Source: Endothia cerciana
Taxonomy: Eukaryota > Ascomycota > Sordariomycetes > Diaporthales > Cryphonectriaceae
NCBI GenBank assembly: GCA_026119935.1
Contig: JALRMH010000014.1
Span: 186,001 to 250,000 of the forward strand
Direction: 5' to 3'
Length of the DNA stretch: 64,000 nucleotides
In this document: positions 53,757 to 64,000 of the stretch, piece by piece
Layout: every line of letters begins with the position of its first letter
Position numbering within the stretch: position 1 is the stretch's first letter
Program-made: the position numbers and the translations under genes
The notes under the pieces: model-generated
Seen by the model: only the letters and a program-made list of their open reading frames with translations
The model's database searches: none
What the model was told of the DNA's origin: nothing

Positions 53757-56700
53757 TCACATGGTCGGCATCTGGGCCACATCGTGTTCGGCAGCGTCGT
53801 GGAGGCTGGCCTTACTGAATTGGTCCACCATGTATCGCTCGGTCTGGTCGAGAGTAGCGTCGTTCGTGTCCTGGGAGGAGCTGGTCCGCGGGCTGTTGCC
53901 GCCTGTAGTGAGATCAGGAGTGGGCATCGCGGAGCCAGACTGCGAGTGAGCTCGAGACACGGCCACGCCGTTCGCACCGGTATCAACGCTACTGACGCTG
54001 CCTTGCCTCGAGGGAGGAGCGGAGAACTGGTGGATCAGCCTCTCGAACGCCAACCACTTATCGTCGGGACGACTAGGCTTCTTGCGCGCCTCGAAGTAGG
54101 GCCTGCTCTCCTTGACGAGAGCCTCCTGCTCCGCACCCTTCAGGCAGTGGCACAATTTTTCTGGTCACACAGGTCAGCACCGTGCATATCGTATAGTGAA
54201 CCGCAGCGATACTTACGGACGACGTAGTTGGCGAAGTTGTCTTTCCACATCACCTGCAGCATATTGGTGCCATCTTCCGCTCGACGGGTGATGAGCTGGT
54301 ACATCTCGAGCCGGTTCTCCTTTGTCCCGTACTCGATACAATGTTCCATGACGTTGCTGGCGACCTTCTGCTTCGAGAAGACGAGGAACTGGTCGATGCA
54401 GAGTCGAATGACCTTCGCGCGCGCTTCGTGCCCCCCTTGGCGAATGACAGCCTGGACAACATAGTTGCCCCAGCTATCCGTCACCAGCCTGGCAGCCACG
54501 TCGTGGAATTCTTGCAGGATGAAGTCTTTGTCTGCCTCTGTTCCCTTCTCGATCATCCGTTGGATCACTCTGCAGGCATATTGTTGCTGCGAGAGTTCGA
54601 AAACCCGGCCACGGACGGCGTCGTAGACGAAATTGATGCGATCGCGGGGCAGCTTCGTGAGTAATTTCTGGACCACGTGATTACCGTTGTCGCTCTTCAT
54701 GATACGGATGACCTCGGGCTCAAGCTCCTTCGCCAGCTCGACTTGTTGCTCGACGAGGATGTATTCGAGGGCCTGGTGATTCGTTAGCTTGATTTGTGGC
54801 GCTTGAGACTCCTCAGTACTGACCTCTTGGACACACCGACAGCCATAGAGCTGTGTTGAGAGCTGCACAACGTGGCCCTTCATCTTGCCGGCGAGGAGCT
54901 TCTTCTGGACCATGGTCCCGTGCTCGAAGAGCTGCTGCACGACATAGTTGCCGAACACGTCCACCATCAGGGCGTTGGCATCGACCATAATCTCGTCAAA
55001 TACCCGTTGTCGGTCATCGCTGTTGGCAGTCGGTATCTTCTCTTGAAGGAACCTTGAACCCTGCTGGTCACCGGCAAATTCGACCACGCGGCCGAACACG
55101 TTCTGGACCATGGTCAGCATCTGATCGTTTAACAGGGCGCAGAAATGAACGGACCTTGAGCTCCCATTTCCTGTTAGCCTTAGAGCTCCGGCGGAACTCC
55201 TCCAGCTCCTGGCACCGGATCCCGACGGTCAGATCCTGAGGACGACCTCCTCTGGGTACCATGCCCGCCGGACCAGTGGGTGGGAAGAAAGGCTGGGAAA
55301 CCGGGAAGTTGTAGTTCTGGTAGGGCAGGGTGAATGTCGGCTGCATCTGCTGCATCAGTTGCACTGGGATATCGGCATATGGGTTGTAAGGGGAATCCGG
55401 GTAGGGAGACTGGGTGGCCTGCCTAGACACTTGACCCTGTGCTCTCTGGATTCTGTTCAATGTGTCGAAATCCCCGGATGCCACTGCTGGAGTCCATGGG
55501 TCTGCTTGTCGTGGAGTCCCAAAGTTGCGCGGGCTGTTCAGCGATGAGTGATGTACGCTATTTGCTAGCGAGTCTCTCCTAGTCTCCTGCACATTGCCAC
55601 TTGCCAGGCTGAACCTGTTATTGGGTGTGAAGTCCTGCCAGCCGCCAAGCTGCGAGGGCGCGGTTGTGCTTGCTTGCGCTGCGCTTGCTCGAGGCCCCGG
55701 GGAACTCGCCTGCATGCGGTCTCTGAGCAGACTGGCCCGGACGCTCTCCAGGGTTGCCTGCGCTTGCTCGCTCCCCGGGTTGAGACTGTGGCTCTGAGAG
55801 CGTGAAATTGGCTGCTGCTGTGCAAATGATGTCGATGCCGCGCTCAGCGACAGCCGGGATGGGTGGCGGGAGTGGGAACTGAGAAACCCAGGCGTCTCGC
55901 TCCCAAACTGGAGAGGCGTCTCGCTTTCGGAGTGTCGCGAGGGGGGCAATACGTCGTCAAAGGTAGATGACAAGCCTCGCTGGAACCCCATATAGCTCTG
56001 CTGAAACGCATTTCCATTGTCTCCCTGTGCGCTTTCGGCGTAGTTCGAGTAGCTTGCTGGAGCAAATGATGACACGAGGCTGGAGTTTGGGAAGGTGGAA
56101 TTTTGTATAGTTGAGGCACGGTTAGGGTTGAAGGGGGGGGAGGTGTTCGACGCGTTCTGTAAAGTGTTCTTCGGAGATGTGCTTCGTGATGCGCTTGGTC
56201 GAAATGGCTGGCTGTCGGTAGAGTTCCACGTGCTCGCCGTAGGCCGAGACCAGGGACTGCTGTCGGGAGCGCCGATGCCCTGTGATCTCTGAGCGGAGGC
56301 TAGAGGAAATTGTCAACGCTGTCATCCTTTTGTCCCGGCCTCTGCGGTACGAACCTGTTGCGCCGGTTGAGTCCCTCGAGGAAAGATTATCGGTCAGATG
56401 GTTGTTCAGCCATATGTTTCCACTGCCGCCTTGTATACCACTGCTATTCATCCAGCTTGGGAATCGGCTGACAGCGTTTCGGTTCTGTTGCGTTCGACCT
56501 TGCGAGGGTTGGCCCTGATTCTAAAGCCCAGTCATCAGCATATTGTCGCCATTTCAACCAGCCAGGAGGAAGGGAAGAAGGGGGGAGGGGGGGGGGAAAG
56601 GCTGGCTTGCGGCGATCCATGAAAGCATGTGGAAGCGACCGGCCTCTGCACCTATCATCTCGAGGTGCAGACTCGGTTGACCAAGCAAGAACGGCAGCAG

Positions 56701-56770
56701 CTGAAGAAAAAAAAAAAAAAAAAAAAAAAAAGAAAAGACAGGAGGGCTAGAGACTTACACCACTCTCCAT
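53757..56770 (-). CDS. Pumilio (PUF) RNA-binding protein, Puf3-like
   Basis: Post-transcriptional regulator that binds 3' UTR elements. Six exons, complement(53757-54160, 54217-54772, 54824-55102, 55155-56299, 56355-56520, 56759-56770), give 853 residues. Exon 1 has four codons (MESG) and is needed for a start. Residues 1-420 are disordered, rich in Ser, Gln, Asn and Pro. Eight PUF repeats occupy about 420-740, with RNA-contact triplets S-R-Q (GSRFLQ), N-Y-Q, C-R-Q, N-H-Q, C-R-Q, N-Y-Q, S-N-E and N-Y-Q for repeats 1 to 8. By the known code this reads UGUAUAUA. Repeat 8 is split by an intron that restores NYVVQKL. The intron in repeat 3 (54773-54823) is 51 bases without a stop. The C-terminal tail is Ser/Thr-rich. 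In yeast, Puf3 targets mRNAs for mitochondrial proteins. Confidence 0.94.
56704..56731. repeat. Long poly(A) run in PUF intron 1
   Basis: About 27 A on the plus strand (T in the transcript), inside the 238-base first intron of the Pumilio gene. In the transcript it is a long U tract in the 5' half of the intron. Confidence 0.9.
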
Positions 56771-59700
56771 GGTGGACTTTTCTTCAGAGCGGAGCTCTGG
56801 AGTCGAAGTCCTGCAAGGACTGTTCGATACGGTTCGGGTGATATAGAGCAACCGCTCGAGAACTTTTCTGCGGATAATAGATCAGAGGACGGTGGTCGTG
56901 GTCGGCACAGAACGTAAGAGGGTGTGAAGATGACGATGTGTAGGAGGCGGAAGCCTGGAGGATGTGACGAAGGAACGATGCATGGGAGGAATGGATCCCC
57001 AAAAAAAAAGGAAGTGTCGGGTGCAGATTGGCTAAGATAAAGGCATTCATCCAAGTTCAGCTGTCAGACTTGCGCCCAGGCAGGCCAGGTCAGGTCAGTG
57101 TCATACGGCGCCCGCCTGAAGCCGGGGGAATTTTGACTTTGGCCTAGGGCCGAGGCGGGCCAGCCTGAAGAGCAAAAAGTGCCAGACTAGTACAAACACA
57201 TACCTCAGAGCAAGTTAATAGTATAGGGGTCGTCCTGAGGGGATTCTCGAAGGCCTAGGCCGTCCGGGTTGGGTGTGGACGCAGGATACTGGGTGTACTG
57301 CTTCCTTGGCGGGAACAGGTGTCGGGGTGTGGCTGATGACAATGCGACTTGGCGTGTGAGGAAATCGGATAGGGATAAGGTTGCAGCTGGAGTCTGAGGG
57401 TCGCAGTCCCACACCAGGGGGGGGGGGGGAGCCAAAAATGGGGTTGATCGGGTGGGCGAAACACCTGAGATCGACCAGGGGATGTCCTGGCGCTCAGAGG
57501 CCCCAGGGTCCGTACCAGGAGCCCTGAAGGGGGGGGAGAAAGCGTCCGGAGTCTCTGGGGAAGAGACGAGGCTAACAACGACCACCTGTACCGTAGTGGT
57601 GAAAGCCCTGTACTCCCTTACCCCTCGTCCCCGATGGGGATGCTAGGAGGCCTGGACTGGGGGAGACGCAACCCTGCTGGAGCGGAGCGGCGAGCCTTCC
57701 CTTCCCTTTCCTCCCCTTCTCCGTTATCCCGTCCTTGTTTCGTTGGTGATGACCCCCGTGCGAGGAGGCTCCAGGCGGTGCCAGGGAGGTACGGCTGCGC
57801 TCCTTGTTTAGCGCATTGCTAGCTGCATGTCAAGGGGGGCTGTCGATCACAGGCGGACGACGTCTTGGGTCGCACAACTCACACCGAGAATGGGGCTCTT
57901 CTGCCGGGCAGCTCCTGCAGCTCGCGAGAGGCTTCTCCGCACCCGTCTGGAGGGACGACGCCGACGGGGGTGGCGGTGATATCTGGTGACGAGGTCCTCT
58001 CCTGTCTGATCGATCAGTGACAGCCGTTCAGACGTGCCGGCGGACCTGTGGGTCAGGCCAGGTCGGGCGAACGCTATCCGGCCTAGTCGCTGACACGCGG
58101 GCGTCGAGCGGTAGGGCTGATGCTTTCTGGTGTGCTAGCTTGGAGTCTCGAGAGGTGTCAGGCGCAAAAGATTGGATGGTGTGGACATGCGGGACCGTCA
58201 GTATATCTCTCCGTGTCCTGCGGGGGTGTGATGGGTGTGTTTTGTTGTGGTCCGGCGTCGTGCCTTGCCTTGGTGCAGAGTGGACTCCTCCCAGGAATGC
58301 TGTGTCGTCCGGCCACCGGCCTGAGGAGTCCGCACGACCAAGCTTTTCTGGAAAGCCAGGCTCGTCCTGCCTAAGAATTATCCGACGCCTCACACTAGTG
58401 CTGACTTTGCCTTTATGTGGGAGCCAGGACGCTGTGCGGTTTTGTGGGTCGGGCTCTGCTGGCCTGCTGGCCTGCTGGTGTACAATATATATCCACGGCG
58501 CAGGTGTGTCACGGCCGGGATGGCGTCCAGATTAGCTGCAGAGAGTGCGCGATGCAGGAGGAGCAGGATAGGATGTCTTTTCTGTACGGTCCCTTTTGTA
58601 TGTGCTTCGGATCAGGTACGAACGAGACGTGATGTACCGTAACGGACCAAAAGATGGACATGCGCTGGCTCCCTGTCTGGAGAGGAGGAAAGGGCGTCGA
58701 GGGTTGGGCAGGAGGGGAGAGCAGGAGTGGTCTGTAGGTGATCTGAAGGGAGGAGGACGAGAGGCTAGTTATCAGATCGCCGAACCCAGCCCAGTTGATT
58801 GTCCTGTCGTTCTACGCCACGGCCCCCACCCACCCTGCTCGGGTCCTCCTCCTCGGGTCCTCCCCCTCCATGGCCGCCACAGCAACGTATCTCTACTATG
58901 CGATTACAGAGGAGACCCATTGGCATTGTGAGCGTCCCGTTGCGGAACAGATGTCTCGCGCACAGCAGTGACAGGAATGTTGGGGGTTGCCACCAACAAC
59001 AACCGGTCTATCCCAAGGGATAATCCAGGCCAGTGAGCCGTAATGGCTTTCATGCGTGTGGTCTCAAGAGCCCGTGCCTGGATCCATAGGTGGCCAGCCG
59101 CGGTGCTGATACCGCTCCACTCCTCCTACCGCAGGCTGAATAGCTTCCACAATGAATTGATTAGACCCCCCGGCCCGGCCCAACCTAGCGTGATGGAACC
59201 GAAGGAGGCATGGGGAACAAGCTAGAACCATAGTACAGACGTTTGTCGTTAGAGGCCAGAGTATTGTGATCGGTGAGTTCCTCGAGACAGGAATGTGGGA
59301 GGCTTGCCCGTGGTGTGCACGTCGGTTAGAGAGAGAGGCATGAACCATGCGCCCTGACCGTCTATACTATAGGCGGCCGCGCACGGATGTGCCTGTCTCT
59401 GGACTGATGGTCAAGGAGACCATGGGATGATATTCAGTGCTTTGTACATAGTATGAGGTAGCCTGTGTTTCGAATCCAGCCCACCCTGGTCCGCCCCCTC
59501 TGGATGCAACGCTCTCGGAAAGCCCCGCAGTGCTTTGAGGGGAATAAAGGGTTCAGGGCCTGGGTCTGGTGGGCCTACAGGCCTGGGGCGATCTGGCATC
59601 TGCAGCTGGGAGGGTAAATTCCCGGTAGCAGAAAAATTTCCTTGGGGGGGGGGGGGGGTCGTGTGGAGGCCCATACCCCACAGGGCATGGCGCAGGTACC

Positions 59701-62700
59701 GAAGGGGGCAGAGGGGGGAGGCTGCCTCATCTAGACTAGTCACAATACAGCGACTGAACACGTCCACCATGTAGTGATGTCCTTGTGATCTCCATATCGC
59801 CCCATCTGATATATGTTTCAGAAAACAACGTGCCCTGCCGGGTTACAAGACCAATCACGTTCCCCGTGGGAGATACGATGGTCTTGGAAATTGTACATAG
59901 AAGAGGATCGATATCGTAGGAACGGCCTGCCGGTCTGACCTGGGCCTGCGGACCCGCAAGCAACGACCTTCCGGAGCCCCCGGGGTTCTATTTCAGGGTG
60001 CTGACAGGCCCGGCCGATGAGAACCGCGAGGTCAGCCCTGACTAGAAGTGGCCATTGGCGAAGGGCAGAGACCTCTCGAGACGCGAGCCTGCAGGCGGCG
60101 CGGTGGCAGCCGTGAAGGATCACATGTTCCTCGTAATATGCGCGTATGGCTCTCGAGCACGACAAGAGCAAGGTCGCCCCTCTGGCGATTCATTTCTGGC
60201 TGTCCTAGGGGTCGCGGCCGTCCCCCACCCTCGTGCGACGACGAGGTGAAACATACCCAATTGACATTCGCGCGAACCTATCACAGTACGAGGACGCCTT
60301 ATCGGATCGTTCTGACTGTTTGGTTGGCTTTGATGGCGACATACCATAGTATGACGGGCGGCCCTGTGTGAGGAACGGGAGAGTAATGCCTCCCAACACC
60401 TAACGCACATCGTTGCGCCATCTCGTTGCACGCCAGCCTGGGGCAAGCTACGGCTCTCAACACCAGCGGCCTCGTGCTACAACCCACGCGCCCAGTCTGT
60501 TACCTCCTGGTCCACAGCCGGCATCAGGCATGCGTCATCCGCTTCTGTCAACCGAGAGGCATGCCTGAACCTGATTTGTTTATAGGGTCACACGAGCACC
60601 AGCTCGCGTATGTTGCCTCCTGTGCACTGCTGCTGTTCTTCGCGGCAGGTTCTCCCCCTTGTCTCCCGTGGATCGACGAGCCCCTTGGTGCTGCTAGAGA
60701 CACATGCCGCGCTGGACAACCGGCTTTGTGGGACGTGCAGGCCGTTGGCCTGACTGCAGGCGCCCGATAGTGGCGGAGACAGATCGCGGGTTCACAACGT
60801 GGCAGCCTCACCGAGCGCTGAGGCCGACAGGCCCCAGCATGGCTCAGAGATCGCCCCGCCGGCAGGGTGAAGTGGCTTATGCTGAACACCAATGACGTGG
60901 CTGCGAGCCACGACTCGTTTCGTCTGCTTGCCTGGCTCCCAACCCCTTCGGATGCTTTTCCAGAGGACGTACCCATTCGCCTCCTGTGTTATGGCGCTCC
61001 ATACTTACCCAGATGAGCCAGCGTGATGAGGAAGCGCATATCAGGGGCTGTCGAGTGTAGCCCTTCCAGCTACAGTGCTGCCAACAGACAAGGGCAGCGT
61101 CGAAGAACAGACCGAGGCCTGGCCCAACAAGTCTGTTGTCGGCCCAGGCAGTCTGGGACGTGCCGACGCCTGGACACTTGTAAGACGTCGAGCCCGCAGT
61201 CAGGGCAAGTTCCTTGAGCAGACGAAAGTGGTGGCCGACATGACCCAATCAGCTATTGTTCAGTAATGGCGTGGACCAAGGGCATGCAATAAATCCTCGA
61301 ACATGACAACGGTTGAGCCTGCAAGTGTGTTGAAACCAGATCGTCGGCACAGTCCAGTCGGTCATCGGCGAGGCCTGCGGATGTCGACAGAGAGACGAGA
61401 CGAGATCGGACTACAAGACCGCGTCGTAGGAGAACTGCTCCAGGGCTGAAGGCATGGAGAACGACACACCGCGTCTCCCTTAGACACCTGATGGTGTCAC
61501 GCTCTCCAGTCATGAGGCCTGAATAGGCGCGGTGCTGGTGATCTTTCTCTGCATGGTTGGGGGGTTTGGGATGGAGGGTGGGGGCGAGGAAAGGAAAGGA
61601 AAAGAGAGTAATCACCCAAGCTGAAGGGGGCGACTGGTGACTGACGGGCGTGATCATGACATCTTTTCGCTTCGCTTCTGGGCGCAGAGGTGGAAGTTGG
61701 CAGAGGTGCTCGCCCAGCAAGGATTGAACAATACCAGGGCCGTCCAAATTGGGGGATCCACCCTGGTGGGATCGGGGCTGGTGACTGGCGGCCTGTTTCT
61801 CGATGGTTGAAATTGAGCGCGGGTAAACATCAGGGGTGGCAGCAAATCACCGGGCCCAGCCTCGAGGACCTCTTCTCCACCGCGTGCTTTGGCGCCGCTG
61901 CAGTCCCCATCTGGACCTGCATTGGCCTGCATCCGTTGACGCTCCTCGCTCCTGCTGGCCCTGCACCTGCAGGCTCATCGTTGCATTCGGTGGTGTGGTG
62001 GCTGTCTCCTCCCCGTCGCCCACTCTCCTTTCTCGTATCCATCCTTCATTTGGAGCCGTGCTCTTGTCCTCTGGCTTTGTCGTTCTCCTCCCTCCCCTTC
62101 CCCTCTCCTTTTCCTTCTCTTTTCTTCACCACCTGGTCCATCGTTGCCGGCGTCGTCGATATCATCAGCCCTCGTTCCTTCTGCACATACGGATACCGCT
62201 CGTACACTCCTTTTACGAGCGTGTCGATACCCTCTCTCTCTCTCTCTCTCCATCTCTCTCGTGGTCCCGACTTCACTCTCTCAGTCGAGCCCGTCCTCTC
62301 ATTTGTTCCTCGTCCTTCTGGTTTGCAGACCCGCCCGTGCGTCCTCACGCCGGATTACTAGTAATAGTTAGTGAATATTGCTGTCTCCTACCACCACGAG
62401 GTCCATCCTTTTTGCAGAGGTATGTGAAGCTTTCCACCTGGTCTTGGCCTCGGAGGCCCTCTCGCCCTTCCGGTTGGTGAGACATGTCCAGAGACATCCT
62501 GCGGGCACTTTTAAGGTTTTAACCTAGGTTTGGGGGAGGGGGACCATGGCTGACCGACGATCACAGGCTCGAACCTTTCCCACCCCTCCTCGATCGCCCT
62601 ATCGCCGTCAATTCCAGATCGCGGACCTACCAGCTACGGTTGTCAGAACCGATACATTCATTTTTATTGCACCTGATAAAGCAATACGATTCCAGCACAG

Positions 62701-62714
62701 CATCGCCATTCGCC
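56771..62714. other. Nearly 6 kb without a recognised gene
   Basis: The left end is the Pumilio promoter and the right kilobase is pyrimidine-rich (including a CT dinucleotide run near 62231-62250), a likely leader for the membrane-protein gene. Between them the sequence is GC-rich with many short frames on both strands (up to about 170 codons), none with motifs or a consistent exon chain. G runs occur at 57417-57429 and 59645-59658. A gene with small exons or a non-coding transcript could be hidden here. Confidence 0.5.
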
Positions 62715-63299
62715 ATGCCTGCCATACTTGGACAACCCCTCCAGGCCCGCGCCCCGGTCAAGGTCACCCGCGGTGCCGACGACACCGGCGACACCAGCGT
62801 CATCAACCTGCTGGTCATTGTCCTGGCCGTCATCGTCGGCCTCGGCCTTGTTCTCCTGGGAGTTCTGATGGTGCTGAGGAGGGTTAGGCGCCAGAGGATG
62901 CAGGCGGCCAGCCCGCCCCGGTACAACGATGTCATCCACGAGAACAAGAATCACCACCACCACCTCACCATCGAGACAAAGGACGGCCGCTCCAGCGTCA
63001 TACTCTACAACAAGGATGGCCGCCCGATGCTGGCAAATCCCAACTCCCCACCCGACTCCCCCGATAATGTCCCCGAGATCCACATCACCTTCCCCGACGA
63101 GGAGGACCACGCGAGCGGAAAGCGCAAGTCGGGGCGTGTCGTGGTCGTCCGGGTCGGTGACAACGCCGCTGTCGGCCTGGAGCCCCTGGACGAGGATCAG
63201 CTTCCCGCGTACGAGAAGGACAGCAACTCGCACTTCTACTCGATCGACATGGACGATATCGGTGGGCTGAGGGAGAAGGAGCGCGAGGACTACCACTAA
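62715..63299 (+). CDS. Single-pass membrane protein of unknown function
   Basis: Single exon of 194 residues. The start at 62715 (MPAILGQPLQARAPVKVTRG) is in the context CGCCATGC. An in-frame open stretch continues upstream to about 62640, but its residues look like leader translation. One hydrophobic segment (about residues 29-54, INLLVIVLAVIVGLGLVLLG) is followed at once by RRVRRQR, so the C-terminus should face the cytosol. There is no cleavable signal peptide. The tail has SPPRYNDVIHENKNHHHH, NPNSPPDSPDNVPEIHITFP, a KRKSGRVVVVRVG strand-like block and QLPAYEK, a PY-like motif that could recruit a Rsp5-type ubiquitin ligase. The end is acidic and charged. I recall conserved relatives in Sordariomycetes without an assigned function. 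Confidence 0.8.
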   Translation: MPAILGQPLQARAPVKVTRGADDTGDTSVINLLVIVLAVIVGLGLVLLGVLMVLRRVRRQRMQAASPPRYNDVIHENKNHHHHLTIETKDGRSSVILYNKDGRPMLANPNSPPDSPDNVPEIHITFPDEEDHASGKRKSGRVVVVRVGDNAAVGLEPLDEDQLPAYEKDSNSHFYSIDMDDIGGLREKEREDYH

Positions 63300-64000
63300 G
63301 GGGAACTCCTGGGCGCACCACTTCCCCGGCCGTCACAACACCCGCCGCCTTTTCACGACCACTCATCCGTGCTGGGGGCTTGCGACTGGGAAGCCTTCAC
63401 ACTGTAACGACTTTTGATACCGTATTTTCAATGGGGGACTGGAGTTGGGAAAGATGCCAAATTTGCTGCCTGCAGCCGAGATACCCTTCTGCACGAGCCT
63501 CGCCTTCCTGATCCTGTCGACCAGTTGACCGCATTCTCTTCGTCCTTGGGGAGGCTTGTGCCAAGTTCGGCGGTAGGGGGGGGGGGGAGGGAGGGACCAG
63601 AAGGGGAGATGGGCTGTGGTGTGGGCCAACAACATCAAAGAATCTCTCGCACCCAGCCAGGCGCTCAACGAGCCCAACCTCCGGACGCCTAGGGCCCGTA
63701 ACGGTGGGTTTCTCGAAAACATGCCGTCTTGTATGCTCGGCATCGCATCGTTGCATTCCCACCAGGGTTTCTGGATGCGCGGGAGGACGAATTCCATGAC
63801 AAGCGAGCATCTGTTAGCATCGTTTCCATTAAACACTGGCTTGTGGGATTTGTACATTCTCAATATTGTATAATCATTATTATCAGAACCTTGACCAACA
63901 GCACTGCCCTTCGGCACCGCTCCCCCTCGAGGTTTGATCAGATTGGATTTGGCAGTGGAACCTGGCTTCCCCCTCGTGCCGTTCACCCATCCAGCTCCTA
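63300..64000. other. 3' flank of the membrane-protein gene
   Basis: No coding frame with motifs. A G run lies near 63576-63588. The minus frame at 63363-63986 appears to be open by chance. Confidence 0.5.

Noticed and set aside
55068..56075. PUF gene starting at 56075
   Set aside because: That position is a GTG codon inside an exon. The reading frame continues upstream through two introns to the ATG at 56770.

Overview
This window is nuclear DNA of a filamentous ascomycete (Pezizomycotina, most probably a Sordariomycete). The genes are spaced and monocistronic, with short GT-AG introns of about 50 to 130 bases. Branch-point-like CTAAC/CTGAC motifs precede the acceptors, and several proteins are typical fungal forms (a CLVL-ended Cdc42, a TMA19-type TCTP, a Sur2 hydroxylase, an Aim3-like protein). 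Nothing bacterial or viral was recognised. Exon boundaries were set by hand from splice motifs and protein continuity. Family names come from recall of conserved motifs, since no search could be run.

Left part (1-32.6 kb) is mostly housekeeping. In order: cytosolic asparaginyl-tRNA synthetase (3998-5874, minus); a secreted agmatinase-like ureohydrolase (8652-10456, minus); Cdc42 (12732-13855, minus); a Vma22/CCDC115-type V-ATPase assembly factor (16989-17672, plus); a broken unrecognised gene (about 18.2-18.9 kb, minus); a histidine-type acid phosphatase (19910-21614, minus) divergent from a mitochondrial PPR protein (22219-24999, plus); the kinetochore protein Mis12/Mtw1 (25441-26805, minus) divergent from an Aim3-like proline-rich protein (27195-28591, plus); TCTP (28889-29685, minus); and the sphingolipid C4-hydroxylase Sur2 (31400-32617, plus). 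A three-exon gene for a protein with an N-terminal CBM48/AMPK-beta-like module follows at 36826-38840 (plus).

Middle part (about 39.5-53 kb) is a gene graveyard. It holds remnants of an unrecognised gene (40-40.9 kb), a two-module DUF6924-like gene broken in frame (41.7-43.1 kb), an SDR oxidoreductase with a one-base frameshift and no AG at its expected acceptor (43401-44419), a disrupted tRNA-Ser(CGA) copy, an isolated polyketide-synthase carrier-protein fragment, a GMC-oxidoreductase C-terminal fragment with an in-frame stop, and a gene that encodes only the N-terminal domain of a fungal NLR. SDR, PKS and GMC remnants on one strand within 4 kb suggest a decayed polyketide cluster. Two tRNA genes (Ser-AGA and a proline-like one with an interrupted anticodon loop) border this part on the right, with degenerate minisatellites nearby.

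Right part: a six-exon Puf3-like Pumilio gene (53757-56770, minus) whose eight repeats spell UGUAUAUA by the known PUF code, then almost 6 kb with no recognisable gene, then a small single-pass membrane protein (62715-63299, plus). Simple repeats and long C/G runs are common throughout. Some could hide assembly length errors, which matters for the frameshifts reported here.
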